A DNA stretch of 64,000 nucleotides from Sporopachydermia quercuum (GCA_001599295.1 BCGN01000003.1:969148-1033147), one strand, 5' to 3'. Shown: positions 36,401 to 46,900, counted from the stretch's first letter. The notes: generated by a model not told the origin, from the sequence alone. Numbers and translations are program-made.

Positions 36401-37712
36401 GTGATGACCATGAGAACGAGTACTCATCTGAAGTGTTTGCTTTAGTAGGCATTGACAAGTTTCTCCAGTTTTTAATTTGATTATCGGTTTGTCTATGTAT
36501 GCTAAGCATATCCCATCTTAGTAGTATTTTGTTACTATATGAATTAGATTCGTTAGAGGTGAAATAAAATTGACGGGAGGGCCTCTGAAGTGAATTGTAG
36601 TATTTTCTTGCCTTTCCTATAAATATTTGGTTAGAATCTAGGTCTTCGAGCGTTATGTGTAAAGCAGAAAATATAGGAGGCAATGATTGAGTGGAAGGAG
36701 AGTCATTGGGAGTTTGGGAATCAGTGCTAGAGTCTTTTTCATTTTGCTGCTCCTTTAGTTCAATAGATTTCTTCTTCTCAAGATCGGTTTCATTGTCTCG
36801 TGCTTCATTTGCACTATCTTTAACATTATGGTCCCCACTATTATCAACTTTCTTTTCCGTATTTCTTTCATTGGCTTCACTATTCCCCCCTATTTCTTCT
36901 TTAGTGTTATATTTCTCTACTATAGTCGCTGAATTTGAGAATAAATCATTAATTAAAGTGTCTAAAGGTGTCTTAAGAACAAACTCAGTTTCCACAGGTA
37001 AGACAGTTTCTTCATCTTGTTCAATTTCATTGTCGGTCTCATCAGGATCAACCAAATCATCATTCTCTTCAAAATTACCAAAATCATCAGAATCATCATC
37101 ATCTATTTGTTGCATAGTGACATCGGCATCAGAGTCCGGATCTTCATCAGAGTCATTCGTTGAGTCACTATTTGTATCATCATTACAGGTCAATTTACTT
37201 ATATCACTATCTTCGCCTTGTTTGATTGTAGCTTCATCTGTCGTATCAGTTGACCCAGAATTGATATCTTTCATGCTATCTATTGTCCTACTGCTGCCAG
37301 GCAGGTCTGACTCAGGCTTTTCCACCGCCGCCCAAACGTTACTTTCTGAATCAACCTCTGGTTCAGTAAGTACTCCAGGGGTCGCTGTCCCCGTATGCTT
37401 ACTCTGAGTTTTCTTATTTGACAGTGAGAGCTTGAATAAAGAGCTGGTAGGATTTGCAAACAAGCTTGATGATTTAGTCGCTTTCTTGGCGCTCTTATTA
37501 TCACCATCGTTATCATCTTGCCATATAGACTCATCAAGAGGAGCATAGCCATAATCCTCAACGTCAGAGTCAGACTGAGACTCTAATGCATCAACGTTAG
37601 ATTCATTGTCGGAACGACCACCACCAGACTTAAAATTTGATAAAATTTGCTGTTGATTTGAAGTTTGAACATTTGCCCATGGAGATTCCTCCTCTGTTGG
37701 ATGTCCGCTCAT
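33450..37712 (-). CDS. Large disordered protein with four acidic (W/F)GxF motifs; possible clathrin-adaptor accessory
   Basis: 1420 residues, mostly Ser/Asn/Asp-rich and disordered. Four acidic motifs stand out: DFGNF (210-214), WGDF (957-960), WGEF (1295-1298) and FGSF (1366-1369), each flanked by Asp/Glu. Such motifs bind the ear domains of AP-1 gamma and GGA adaptors, as in aftiphilin and yeast Ent/Laa-type accessory proteins. Two tryptophan motifs, PWANV (11-15) and VWAAV (126-130), also recur. An ordered segment lies at about 347-425 (SALHITLEDLDSNQIFIGKARKYY and on). Further basic/amphipathic stretches occur at about 625-735 and 830-860. Function in Golgi-endosome traffic is inferred from motifs only; no orthologue named. 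Confidence 0.8.
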   Translation of the reverse strand: MSGHPTEEESPWANVQTSNQQQILSNFKSGGGRSDNESNVDALESQSDSDVEDYGYAPLDESIWQDDNDGDNKSAKKATKSSSLFANPTSSLFKLSLSNKKTQSKHTGTATPGVLTEPEVDSESNVWAAVEKPESDLPGSSRTIDSMKDINSGSTDTTDEATIKQGEDSDISKLTCNDDTNSDSTNDSDEDPDSDADVTMQQIDDDDSDDFGNFEENDDLVDPDETDNEIEQDEETVLPVETEFVLKTPLDTLINDLFSNSATIVEKYNTKEEIGGNSEANERNTEKKVDNSGDHNVKDSANEARDNETDLEKKKSIELKEQQNEKDSSTDSQTPNDSPSTQSLPPIFSALHITLEDLDSNQIFIGKARKYYNSLQRPSRQFYFTSNESNSYSNKILLRWDMLSIHRQTDNQIKNWRNLSMPTKANTSDEYSFSWSSHPQNEREKERERDRFSPSPISSSGRASPMMYGKKSPSSIDTAAKRTTSMGLPFNIDPSKSQFATPAFATRGSISNNNSSGSKTSIDNDFDDNNGVNVNNEAPLPDLERRSFNEQRHKIPRTARPQNQTIGNNNDVIENLRARSSSPRQTNLNTSVGSRELQWGAPTSNNQQFTSFISQTGSSIKKQLQPSINSVNKEVSNIGNSVSSMTTEARNLGNNGFVSQLQSLAKVSKNASGSGGGNVSMKDYYNAAQAAYKLKKTSDRIKKEASNIGQARNRITSQVTGSVNQKNAKEVVTNAVAETRSGDSEKRKSFFSWGSRKQTVDSNTNKSVSSSVANAPTDTSNITTCPPKSTGFFARFTSSGTSSNANTNVENQQISNNEASQTNSKSANMESITQTWNNSVSAVKDRTAPYAERIKARVNETLTPDTGPSSNTIRPNTAGRNNYAKNTDPTVSSNNTKTPSEYDYNKSVVYDDDLDVFDTSKALGDAGIYSVPTNVSDIRYDSDIDANEYDNDNDNEWGDFNSSRNAEESVGVNSNTVNSSNSNVNSASASTAWTNPVRPVPRSFNVASGESLLDMTSTSITANSTNSNSNTSSNINNFSSATSPVQSNGVFSFDLLVPQKANSSKKICSNSLVNDKESDSGISINTTNSNVNSTGISAIANSSIIPGSEDLSTPAHDISSSTSFNSGSLNPSVLGASSNLLQSTSSIQQHQQHQKSHITSPVIISASTNVSGNQRLSNPQLKDFAAFFTSDSTIQPRNTSLKGHDVRHIDASSEHLVDPLPQLPLSFQGISITETHRKKLNDESSVLSPRKNANGDSYNRNSLSRDSTTGNNSSHTVSLDIRAEKLSDSNGDDDWGEFEDNLELKTEIMRPNSFTSNRVIKSHSRTTSLDQNEPGSLTGGAKSASTVTGNSTSESLSNSVDEDDEFGSFASPIEDHSELHHAVASGITVKPTRGSFSGNVTLSPSAAYSSDFPVLMPLKK

Positions 37713-38690
37713 TATAGATTATGCTGCATAATAGTAAAGATATGTGTATATGGGTACTACAATTGGACTGTGAGATGCTAGGAGGTGACTGGTGAAATAA
37801 GGAATCCGAAAAAAGTGAAAGTATGAACAACAGGAACATATATTTGCGAGTCCTTTAGAAGTAGTAGAGTATCAGGATTATTACTCAACATGCAACGGGG
37901 AAGCAATAGTTAATAATTAGATTATCAATGCTGTCTCTGTGATGATCAGTTACTCCAGCAATATCAACTACCAGAACAGAATGAATGATGGCATAAATTT
38001 CGCGTACTTTCAATCCATATCTATTCGGAGTAAGACTATGACAAGTCGTTTATGTCAATTCTCATAATCANGCATACTAATTTGCTTGGGAAAGTGCTAT
38101 ATCTAATGAAATACTGCTGATAGTGTTGTTATACTTGATATGAGTCGAAATGCTCCAGAACTGGGATAAGTATCGGATATTATACAAAGAGTATTATTTC
38201 CGGAATTGCTGTTGGGACTTCTGTATATTATCTCCGTATTTATGGAGCTCCGGAAACTATATCGGTCAGTGAAGAGTGAAACGAGTAGGAAGAAGTACCA
38301 ATTAGCTGCTCTCGCCAGTTAGAGAAGAATTGCAAACAAAAACTGAGTATACTGAGCGTCTAAAGAAATGTGTCATACTTTCAATAGAACCAAGTTTGCA
38401 AATCAATACCTATCCAATAGTAAGACTCCTATCCCTCTGTTTTTGATCTCTATATCTTCAGAAGCGCCCTCCACCATCTGATAGCATCTACCATTTACTC
38501 TATTAAATATGACATAATCATATATCTGTTCCCCATGCAAATTCAATCTTTTCACATGAATTTGTCTTTCCTATAGACATTTCTTTCTATCCTCTTCTTG
38601 TTTTCATTTATCTAATGAACATTGACTTATATAACTGAATCCTTTTATACCGTTATGTTTTAGTGGTGCTACTCTACAGACTAATACACA
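37713..38690. other. Divergent promoter interval before CGI121
   Basis: About 980 bp between the minus-strand 1420-residue gene and plus-strand CGI121. One ambiguous base at 38071. No RNA gene or repeat recognised. Confidence 0.4.
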
Positions 38691-39759
38691 ATGACGATAA
38701 TTACCAGTTCACAGAATTACACAGTTTTGGGGTTTCCACAATTCTCTGATGATGTCCTTTACATCAGTCTTATGAATAATGTAGACAATGCAAGTAGTAT
38801 TCGAGAGAATGTTTTACGCGGCAATAAAAAGTACGATTTCAGCTTTATATCAACAAAAAGTGTAAGTGAAGAAGGTGGTTAAACTTTGGTTATTTAAAAC
38901 AGTGGTTTGTAGTAGTTGACTGTTCAAAGACTGCTGGTCAGTATGGTACTATGATAATATTATACCTTGTTCACTGTATCTATACCTAGCATTGTATTAT
39001 CAAATCTGCAGTTCTGAATCATGCAGCTGCAACTATCAGCTACCTCTATATCACTTTTTACTGCAATGATACTTTATCACAGTACATGAAAATATTCAAA
39101 GTATACTAACTATTTAGATTTACTCTATAAACCATTTGCTCTCTGGTTTGTATAGAGGAGTGCTGGATTGTCATAACAATCAAATGCGAACTCGAACTGT
39201 GCACTCTCAATTGATATTTTCTTTTTCTCCTAATCAGAATGTATGTGAATCCTATTTAAATCAATTGACGACTGCAAGAAAAGATTATATTCCTTACTAA
39301 CATTTCAGATCATGGAATCATTGAAGAAATTTGGTATAGCTGATGATTCAGAATCAGTTATTATTGTTCGTGCTGCCAAGAAAGCCGAGATAGAATCAAT
39401 TGAAAAGTTTACTAGTGACTGCTATAATGATTTGAAAGAGATTGTGAAAGGTGATTTTGTTCAATTGAGCGATGAAAATATAAAGCAGCATTCAGACGTA
39501 AACTCTATAAAGAAGGTATGTATTAGAACTTGGAGAAATGCATGCATGAAGAGAGAGAAAGTAAAGGAACCATACGTTGTACATCTACAAATCTATGACT
39601 CTCCTCAATGTTGTCAATAGAGAGATGAGAGAATCATGGAAGAGTAATATTGATACTAACTAAAATAACTAGAATTATAAACTTCAGTCGTTTAATCTAC
39701 AGGATGAAGAGAGCATTTCAAATGCAATAATAGGCCTAATAAGTTTACGAGGTTATTAA
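38691..39759 (+). CDS. CGI121: KEOPS/EKC complex subunit Cgi121, four exons
   Basis: Exons 38691-38861, 39118-39240, 39309-39515 and 39688-39759 encode 190 residues (181 in S. cerevisiae). Cgi121 binds Bud32 and the tRNA 3' end in KEOPS, which makes t6A37 in tRNA; it also affects telomeres. Exon 1 has FPQFSDDVLYISLMNNV; exon 2 SGLYRGVLDC...QMRTRTVHSQLIFSFSPNQN; exon 3 IMESLKKFGIADDSESVIIV; exon 4 SNAIIGLISLRGY, matching the Cgi121 C-terminus. Introns are 256, 68 and 172 bp, with donors GTAAGT, GTATGT, GTATGT and branches ATACTAAC, TTACTAAC, ATACTAAC. The third acceptor (39687) was chosen over TACAG at 39702 because it fits the family better. S. cerevisiae CGI121 also has an intron. Confidence 0.92.
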
Positions 39760-40645
39760 TGAGATTGGAGCTCGTTTGACTCAATGGATTTGTTACTTTC
39801 ATCCAATGTGTTCTTCATATTGCATTTATTATATAATTGGTCTGATTCTACATTCAATCATTCAACAGAGTATCAATAATATGAGGTACCTTATCAGATC
39901 CTGCAATGGCAGCTGCGATTACGAATATATATATATATAAACATGTTTTGATTGTGGTTGATGATACTCAGTTCAATATATGCAAGCGTTGAATGGTTTG
40001 AGACGTTTGTTAGTAATTGACTGGCAGCTTATTAGTCCCAGAACAAATCTCAGGTCCATGATCATAAAATACCATATGCGTTGCAGAATGTTTACGATGA
40101 TCTGTTGATCTTCACACTGAAAAATTGTGAAGGTTTATTAATGCATGGTGCAACATTAATAGTTAAGTAGCCGGTAACAATATTTGGTCTTTGTTACCTG
40201 CCCCTTTGGTTCATTTAGTATCGCTGCTGCCATATACAGTTTGAACAACAGCAGCTATCTCTTTTGAAGATTGTTGTCGTAATGAAACATTACACCAACA
40301 ATTTACTATCTCAACTTACAACTATGCAATGCAAGCTTGGCAAACCATTGTCAAGATGAATTCAAATCTTCCTTTGCAAGACATCAATAGAACATACAGT
40401 CAATCAAGATTAAGGACGTGGGAAAGGCACATTGAATTCTCAGTATGCTATATAATACTAGCACATTTAGAATGATTTAGAAGAAGTATATATGGTAGAG
40501 TATCCATACATCTGTTGCTGAACAGTCAATGGATATCATCAGGATCAAGCAATCTGATATAATAAACGAACGAAACATCAAAGCGATGATAGAATTTTAC
40601 TTTACAACACATTCTCTTGTCATCTCATATAAATATACTTTAAGA
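39760..40645. terminator. Convergent 3' region, CGI121 / TFB3
   Basis: About 890 bp between converging genes, with a 15-bp AT run at about 39925-39939. A 39-codon ATG frame near 40358 has no recognisable content. No gene supported. Confidence 0.35.
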
Positions 40646-41686
40646 TTATGTTGATACACTCACATTCTTACTATTAGTAACAATATTATTCATGATATTT
40701 GTATTATCACTGTTATTCTCACCATTGGCCTTTTCTTCCTCAACAATACATCCTAATCCGAAAAACGCTTCAATCAAAGCATGTTTATATTCTTCCTCCA
40801 CTTTGAATCCTGATGCAATGTACTGCTTATCCTTTGCTAATTCATCCATAAATGGATCATAATAATCGTTTCCAACATTGAATAAATACTCTGATGGCCT
40901 ATCACCATTGAAAGGTGTGAAAGGTGTGTTATCTTCCGCCACAGTTTTCCTACCACCAAATCTGCTATTAAAGAACTGTTGTTTCTTTAATTCCAACTGT
41001 CTTCTTCTCGCTGACGTTTTCTTTAATGCACTGCTATGAACTGTTTTCGCTATGGCATTGGCATCTTGATCACTAGTCATAAGCCGATTAACTAGTTCCT
41101 TCTTGGCCTGTGCTTTGATCTCAGACTCTTCCTGAGCCTCTTGAACTGCTAATAATCTATTCTGTTTCCTCATTTCCTGTTCAAATGCTTTCTGTTGTTC
41201 AAACTGAGCATCTTCTTGCTTCATTCTTAAGGAATTCCGTAGAATGTTGCTCTTATTTTCTAGTTCATAATTCTGTAGTTTTTTTTCCATCTTTTCCACA
41301 TCTATCTTATGGGTAAGATTAAACACTATCTGTTCAATTTCCTCTAGATAAGCATTATAATCTTCTAAAGTATCAAAATCTGCTTCTCTTTTATTATATA
41401 TTTGACAAACTCTTTTCCTTATATCTACTTCTCTTTCTACATTTACATCTTCAAACACCTGTGATTTGAATCTGTTCTTTCTAAGCATAATACCACAACC
41501 AGGATAAGGGCAAGGAGCAGGACCCAAGGAAAATATTCTGTCCACACAGGACTCGCACATTTTATGATAGCACTCAGGGTTTACTAAAAATTTCATGTCG
41601 GGGCTTAAATACTTATCTGTTTTGCAGATGGGACAGAATTCTGCTCCCCCCGAGGATTCTGATGTCTCTGACTCGTTGTCACTCAT
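40646..41686 (-). CDS. TFB3: TFIIH CAK-anchoring subunit (MAT1 homologue)
   Basis: 346 residues from the ATG at 41686 (MSDNESETS); the open frame extends upstream without ATG. Tfb3 tethers the Kin28-Ccl1 kinase to core TFIIH for transcription initiation, and joins repair complexes. The N-terminal C3HC4 RING starts at CPIC (about residues 18-21) and reads through FLVNPECYHKMCESCVDRIFSLGPAPCPYPGC. Next come ILRKN-like LRKNRFKSQVFEDV, EVDIRKRV, and a long coiled coil (about 120-230). The C-terminal block PFTPFNGDR, ASGF and EAFFGLGC matches yeast Tfb3. The Asn-rich tail of about 30 residues is extra. Confidence 0.95.
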   Translation of the reverse strand: MSDNESETSESSGGAEFCPICKTDKYLSPDMKFLVNPECYHKMCESCVDRIFSLGPAPCPYPGCGIMLRKNRFKSQVFEDVNVEREVDIRKRVCQIYNKREADFDTLEDYNAYLEEIEQIVFNLTHKIDVEKMEKKLQNYELENKSNILRNSLRMKQEDAQFEQQKAFEQEMRKQNRLLAVQEAQEESEIKAQAKKELVNRLMTSDQDANAIAKTVHSSALKKTSARRRQLELKKQQFFNSRFGGRKTVAEDNTPFTPFNGDRPSEYLFNVGNDYYDPFMDELAKDKQYIASGFKVEEEYKHALIEAFFGLGCIVEEEKANGENNSDNTNIMNNIVTNSKNVSVST

Positions 41687-43271
41687 TATGCATCGGGTGC
41701 TGGGTAATGCGACGTTTAAGAAATGTAGTTGGTTTGAAGTGTGTTGACAGAGAGAAATATCACCACCTGGTTCCCTTTTAATCAGCTGGACTGTGCTATG
41801 CAAAAATGATATAATGTGATTGTTGCACAGTTTAATTAATTACTAAGACATGAGCCTGACGAATATGATCGATGTGAGGTTAGATTGTTTAGATCTAATG
41901 CAGATTATAGCCAATAGAATCTAATAGAATTAGAAAGTGTTCCGATATATAACAGAGGTTGCTCCTTGGATTGAATAAAGGATAACGCCATTTTTCGTTC
42001 TAGATAGTTGCTGTGTAACGAAAGAGATAACAACAATAATCCATCAGCAGAGCAGAAGAATGGTTAATTGATAGGAAGACATATGAAGACAGGGCCTAAG
42101 AATGGCAATTTCGGAGATTATGAAGGGATAAAATTTCGGAGATGATCTCTTGGTGATTGCGCCACATTACTCCATTATGAGCCTAAAATCGAAATGTAGT
42201 AATAATAAGGTTTGCAGGGGTGCTGAAACATTTAATGTGGCTTGGTGAGACAATGACAGTTGATACAAGAACAAAGAGTTACAGGTAGAACAGGTAGTGC
42301 AGACAAAGCTACTGCGATAACATCCGTACCGAAAAGTAGTTGAAAGTTTGCTTTGAATATTTAGATTTGATCATTTACCTTGTTTCTCAAGCTCTTATTC
42401 ATTAAGCAAATAAACTCGGTAGTAGATAGCACCAGGTGTTCACTCGCAGAAATGTGCATACCTGTGCATAATAACCTGATCTTATGATTATATGATCATC
42501 ATTACACTAGAGACTTCCGTTGATCATCTTCTTGTAGTATCTCTATTGTAAAATATTTAGAAATAATGAACCTCGACAATTGAAGAATCTCTATCAATAT
42601 ATGTTACAGTAATTTCTCTCTTTGTCAATCTAACTATCTCTAATGTAAGTGTCTCCGATACTGTCTTCAAAGTGGATTCTCCACTTGCACTTCAGGTTTT
42701 GAAGTTCCTGTGCATATTGAATTCAGCTTTCAGCCTTAACTCCTTCCTCCAAAATTTGAATCAACCCGACATTCCAGTTACCAGCGAACAACTCCAAATA
42801 CTTTAATTAAGAAATGCTTTTCACTATTCTCTCCAGCAACTACTAATAGAAATATCTTCACTATTTATCTCACTTTTCACCCACCAGCTACTCTTATATG
42901 TTTCTTCACACCTTCACCGTCTCATGCGCCTTCCTGCAACATTTTTCTTGCCACTTCACATGTTCATAGCTAGCATTCTCCTTCCCAAGCAACTAACCCC
43001 AAAAGCTATTCCCTTATTATATAATCAAGCATCATTCGCACCTCTATTCGTAGTATTTCCTTATTACACACTTTTATATCATATAATACAGCATGTAATT
43101 GAATAAATGCTCCATAAGTAATTCAGATATTGATAGTGCATTGAATTAATGATTGATTGAGCAGTTGCCTGGAATTTAAGATTCAGCCTGTCCGTCTAAT
43201 CATTTTCTTCTTCTAATAAGGAACAGTAGAGAATCAAATCATTGAATAAATTTATAAATCAAGATTTCGCA
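41687..43271. other. Divergent promoter interval, TFB3 / PNPOx gene
   Basis: About 1.6 kb, pyrimidine-rich on the plus strand from 42600 on. It contains a 60-codon ATG frame (42924-43106) with a hydrophobic second half that I cannot match. No RNA gene or repeat recognised. Confidence 0.4.
42924..43106 (+). CDS. Possible small hydrophobic protein, 60 residues
   Basis: ATG frame with a hydrophobic start (LPATFFLPLHMFIASILL) and a second hydrophobic, aromatic stretch (FAPLFVVFPYYTLLYHII). It could be a small membrane protein, but pyrimidine-rich promoter DNA easily gives Leu/Phe/Pro frames. It lies 165 bp before the PNPOx start. Listed only as a candidate. Confidence 0.15.
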   Translation: MRLPATFFLPLHMFIASILLPKQLTPKAIPLLYNQASFAPLFVVFPYYTLLYHIIQHVIE

Positions 43272-43910
43272 ATGGATACGCCAGAATTGCCTCAAGTAAT
43301 CTGTCAATTACTACGATCGTCTCAATTTCTTCATCTAGGTACATGCTACCAAGACATCCCCCACGTTTCTCTGATGAATTACACATTTGTAGATAGCGGG
43401 GAAGCAACTGAAGTTGATGAAGAAGATCCTGTAATTGTTCTAACGACTTATAAGGATACTCAAAAGTATAATAACATTGTTCGTAATCCAAATGTCAGTT
43501 TGCTTGTTCATGATTGGGTAACTGCTAAGAATCTAAGCGATGCCACCCTAGGAACTCGTACAGGTCCTGCAGGTACAAGTGTTGGTGATTCTGCAAATGC
43601 TACTTCTACCACAGGTGAACTATCGCCATTATTAAAGCTTTTAAAGAGCTTAAATCAAGCAGAAATCTCAAATGTCAGTGCTACATTAAGTGGAACGGCT
43701 GAAATTTTACTTGAAGGACCAAAACAAGAGTTTTTCAAGGAGTTACATTTGAAATCAAATACAAGTAGTGATGCTACAGCTACTGAGAACACTATGGCCA
43801 AAGTATTTATAGATGTTGATGAGGTTGTTGTCATTCTAGTTAGAATTGATTCTGCAAGGTTGACTGATTATGAGAACAATGTTTCTAACTGGAAGAGTCT
43901 TGCTGATTAG
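43272..43910 (+). CDS. PNPOx-fold flavoprotein (YPR172W/YLR456W-like)
   Basis: 212 residues from the ATG at 43272; the frame upstream lacks ATG. The pattern LPQVICQLLRSSQFLHLGTCYQDIPHVSLMNYTFV, then VIVLTTYKDTQKYNNIVRNPNVSLLVHDW, is that of small FMN-binding split-barrel proteins related to pyridoxamine-phosphate oxidase. Then comes a Thr/Ser/Gly-rich insertion (about 92-115), LSGTAEIL and VFIDVDEVVVILVRID. In S. cerevisiae YPR172W and YLR456W are the counterparts; their reaction is unknown. It converges on VPS4, exactly the YPR172W-VPS4 arrangement, which favours YPR172W orthology. Confidence 0.85.
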   Translation: MDTPELPQVICQLLRSSQFLHLGTCYQDIPHVSLMNYTFVDSGEATEVDEEDPVIVLTTYKDTQKYNNIVRNPNVSLLVHDWVTAKNLSDATLGTRTGPAGTSVGDSANATSTTGELSPLLKLLKSLNQAEISNVSATLSGTAEILLEGPKQEFFKELHLKSNTSSDATATENTMAKVFIDVDEVVVILVRIDSARLTDYENNVSNWKSLAD

Positions 43911-44202
43911 AGTGAATGATGATGGATGATGGATGATTAGAAAGGATTTAAAGAGACGATGAAGCTAAAGAAGGATTGATAGTGTTGTATAGTATTTAAT
44001 GCTCGTTATAATCTATATTTATATCAATAGTTTTTCTAGCACTTTAGACTGTAGAAGACTACTACTACTTTAATCAATAACAATGCACTGACTCTTTATT
44101 ATCTGCTCATTGTTTCTTCTATACAACATCCACCTCTCTAATCTCATCCATACATACACTACACTACACTACACTACACTACACTACGCTTGAACCAATA
44201 TT
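43911..44202. terminator. Convergent 3' region with simple repeats
   Basis: Just under 300 bp shared by the 3' ends of the PNPOx gene and VPS4. It starts with GATGGAT-type repeats (43918-43937), has TATATTTATAT (about 44014), and ends with a pentanucleotide repeat. Confidence 0.4.
44156..44185. repeat. Pentanucleotide microsatellite (ACACT)6
   Basis: Six perfect ACACT units in tandem, ending 17 bp before the last codon of VPS4 on the opposite strand. It is a likely length polymorphism between strains. Confidence 0.9.
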
Positions 44203-45528
44203 TTAATTACCCTCTTGACCAAAATCATTAGTAAAGGCTTCTTGCTTCTTGATATCTTCTTGATTAACAGTTGGTCTGGTGCTTTTGATAGCCTTAATAA
44301 AATCCTTGACTGTCAACTCAGGTTCCTGTAGCTCATCAGTACCCAATTGCATCCAGTTCATTTCCTTTGCTCCTTCATCGCCGGGGGAGCACGGAGTGTA
44401 TTTCTGCTTCATTGTAGTTTCACCGTTCTCATCGGTTGATTCAATTATCACAGGTTTGAAATGAGTAGCCATTTGAATCTTACGAATAGGTTGCATTAAG
44501 GCATCTCTGACAGCAACAGCAACATCATGACCAGAATAGCCATCAGTCATTTCTGCCAACATTCTATAGTCCTTCTGAGTCAACGTACAAGGTGTATTTC
44601 CAACATTCAATTCAAACATACGGGTTCTTGCCTCAACGTCCGGTAATGAGATGTAAATACGTTTTTCAAATCTACGTCTAATAGCAGCGTCTAACTGCCA
44701 GGGGATATTGGTGGCCCCAAGTACCAAAACTCCTGATGAATCATTACCGACACCATTCATTTGAACTAGCAATTCTGTTTTGATTCTTCTTGAAGCTTCA
44801 GATTCTCCTTCTCCACGAGGACCACACAATGCATCAACTTCGTCAATAAATATAATGCTCGGTTTATTTTGACGAGCCATAGTGAATAGTTGTTTCACGA
44901 GTCTTTCTGATTCACCCATCCATTTAGAAACAAGGTCTGAAGAAGAAACAGAGAAAAACGTTGAATTGGCCTCAGTGGCAACAGCCTTAGCTAAATACGA
45001 TTTACCAGTACCAGGAGGTCCATAGAGCAAGATACCAGATAGAGGTTTACGTTTGCCAGTAAAAAGATGAGGAAATTTTACGGGAAGAATCACAGCTTCT
45101 TTCAATGCGTCTTTAGCTGCATCTAAACCAGCAATATCTTCCCATCGGACATTTGGTTTTTCAGTAAGAATAGCTCCAGCTAAAGCACCTCTAAGTTTTT
45201 TAGTGTCTGCATCCTCGTCGCCGTCATCGCCATCACCACCTTCTTCACCATTGGCTTTCGCCTTTGCTGGTCCTTTACCATTAGTTTCTTTGGCCTTTTG
45301 GGCATCTAGATGTGTTTTCAACTGTTCAGCACGAGCGAGATATTCTGTTAGCTTTGATTTGATCAATTCTTTATTCCTAGCGTTCTTTTCGTATTTGACT
45401 GCCATCATGAAATAATCAAGACCATTGTAGTACCATTTATATGCTTCTTCATATCTTGTTGCTGTATCAGCCTCAATGGCCTTTTGGACAAGTTCAATGC
45501 CTTTCGACAGAAAATCTGTGCTAGCCAT
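44203..45528 (-). CDS. VPS4: ESCRT-III-disassembling AAA ATPase
   Basis: 441 residues (437 in S. cerevisiae). Vps4 disassembles ESCRT-III at endosomes, the nuclear envelope and the bud neck. The MIT domain spans about 1-80. An acidic/Lys linker follows (80-112). The AAA core has Walker A GPPGTGKS (170-177), Walker B IIFIDE (225-230), and [20 protein letters not shown] with the arginine fingers. The beta domain and the C-terminal helix end in [10 protein letters not shown], as in yeast. No intron. It is the convergent neighbour of the PNPOx gene. Confidence 0.98.
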   Translation of the reverse strand: MASTDFLSKGIELVQKAIEADTATRYEEAYKWYYNGLDYFMMAVKYEKNARNKELIKSKLTEYLARAEQLKTHLDAQKAKETNGKGPAKAKANGEEGGDGDDGDEDADTKKLRGALAGAILTEKPNVRWEDIAGLDAAKDALKEAVILPVKFPHLFTGKRKPLSGILLYGPPGTGKSYLAKAVATEANSTFFSVSSSDLVSKWMGESERLVKQLFTMARQNKPSIIFIDEVDALCGPRGEGESEASRRIKTELLVQMNGVGNDSSGVLVLGATNIPWQLDAAIRRRFEKRIYISLPDVEARTRMFELNVGNTPCTLTQKDYRMLAEMTDGYSGHDVAVAVRDALMQPIRKIQMATHFKPVIIESTDENGETTMKQKYTPCSPGDEGAKEMNWMQLGTDELQEPELTVKDFIKAIKSTRPTVNQEDIKKQEAFTNDFGQEGN

Positions 45529-46900
45529 TGCTATTTCATTATAAGGTTACACTGGATAATTCTCAATTGGTTATTGTTTCAGTTTATTAACAGTTCTAGA
45601 AAAATTCTGCGATGAGTCCTTTATGAAGCACTATCAATAAGGAAGTATATTCTTATTGATCAATGGGGGACAGAGACTGCTGTAGTATTGATGTGTACAG
45701 GTCAACCGTATTTATATGTTTCTTTGCCGGTATAAATAGCTCAAACTAAGTCAAGAAAGTTACCAGCAATAAGCAAAGATGGAAATAATTGATCAACTAG
45801 TTGGATTGTTATCCTAAAGGTTGATGATAAGTAGGAAGATAGAAGTAATGAAGGATCAGAAGATGGATAGAGCGTTATTGTTTGTGATTGCTTTTCGATA
45901 AGGAAGTGAGGGACCCTTGAGCTTTTGTGAGTACATGTGAATCTAAAGAAATAAGGTTCGGAAGATGCATTACGGCGCAGGAAGATGCAGAGGAAGCAGA
46001 GAGACATTGTTTGGAAAAGGGATTGATTAGTTAGGCTATAACTGGGTTCGAAGGTTGGATATTAAAAGTGTTTATTATAGCTAATCAATGTTTCTAAATA
46101 AAATCTGGGGAGATATCAGAAGTCGGACCGCTAGGAAGGAAAAATAGGAAAGCAGAAATATAACAACATTATATCTCTCTTCACCCTCCCCTTTGGAAAA
46201 ATTAAAGTTAGCAAATTTGCTTGAGATCATCTTATCCGTTTTAGGAAGCATCATTTCCATCAATTCCGGATAATATTCAAGCTTCCTTCAAATAACGGAA
46301 AGGATGGTTTGAACAGGTTGAAATGTAATAAAAGTGAATGAAATACTGCATTTAGCAATAAATTGTTTCTAATATTGTTGGAAATAAATACATAACATTT
46401 TTGTATACAAAAAGTAATTATACTCTGTAGCGTGTTTCTTATTATCTACGTTATTCATTTATGCTCTACTTCATCAAATGCGTGCGTGTCTCACTCTAAT
46501 CTATGTTATACTACTTATAGGCTTCAAAGAATCACTTCCATCTTTGACGATGAGATAAATGATGTAGATAGATATTTATTCATGACAAAATGTTGGTATT
46601 CCACATTAGTGATGAACAAAACACCAAAGACATAAACAGTCTCTCATAAATGAGTAGAAATAAACCCATTTTCCATATACTCACTAACTTCATGCCTTAT
46701 CGGTTAACCTATTGACCTTATAATCTCCAGCTATTACCACAATCTGTCATAACATAGTCATCGTTATACTCTCATTAATTTTCCCTGCATTCTCATAAAA
46801 TAATACATACTCATAAGTAACCTCACAATGAGTCCTCTACAAGATAAATCTTACACAATGAATTTCCATAATCTGTTATCATCAGATACTGAATCCTCAG
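45529..46900. other. VPS4 promoter and KIN1 3' region
   Basis: About 1.4 kb between two minus-strand genes. Contains TATTTATA-like sequence on the minus strand at about 45700-45735, upstream of VPS4. Several ORF-like stretches lack ATG. No gene supported. Confidence 0.4.

Noticed and set aside
33376-37407. Long plus-strand frames opposite the 1420-residue gene (for example 36691-37407)
   Set aside because: Leu/Ser-rich antisense shadows of its Asn/Asp/Ser codons.
46031-46070. GGTTCGAAGG, reminiscent of a tRNA B box
   Set aside because: Does not fit the GGTTCGANTCC consensus and no A box or cloverleaf arms surround it.
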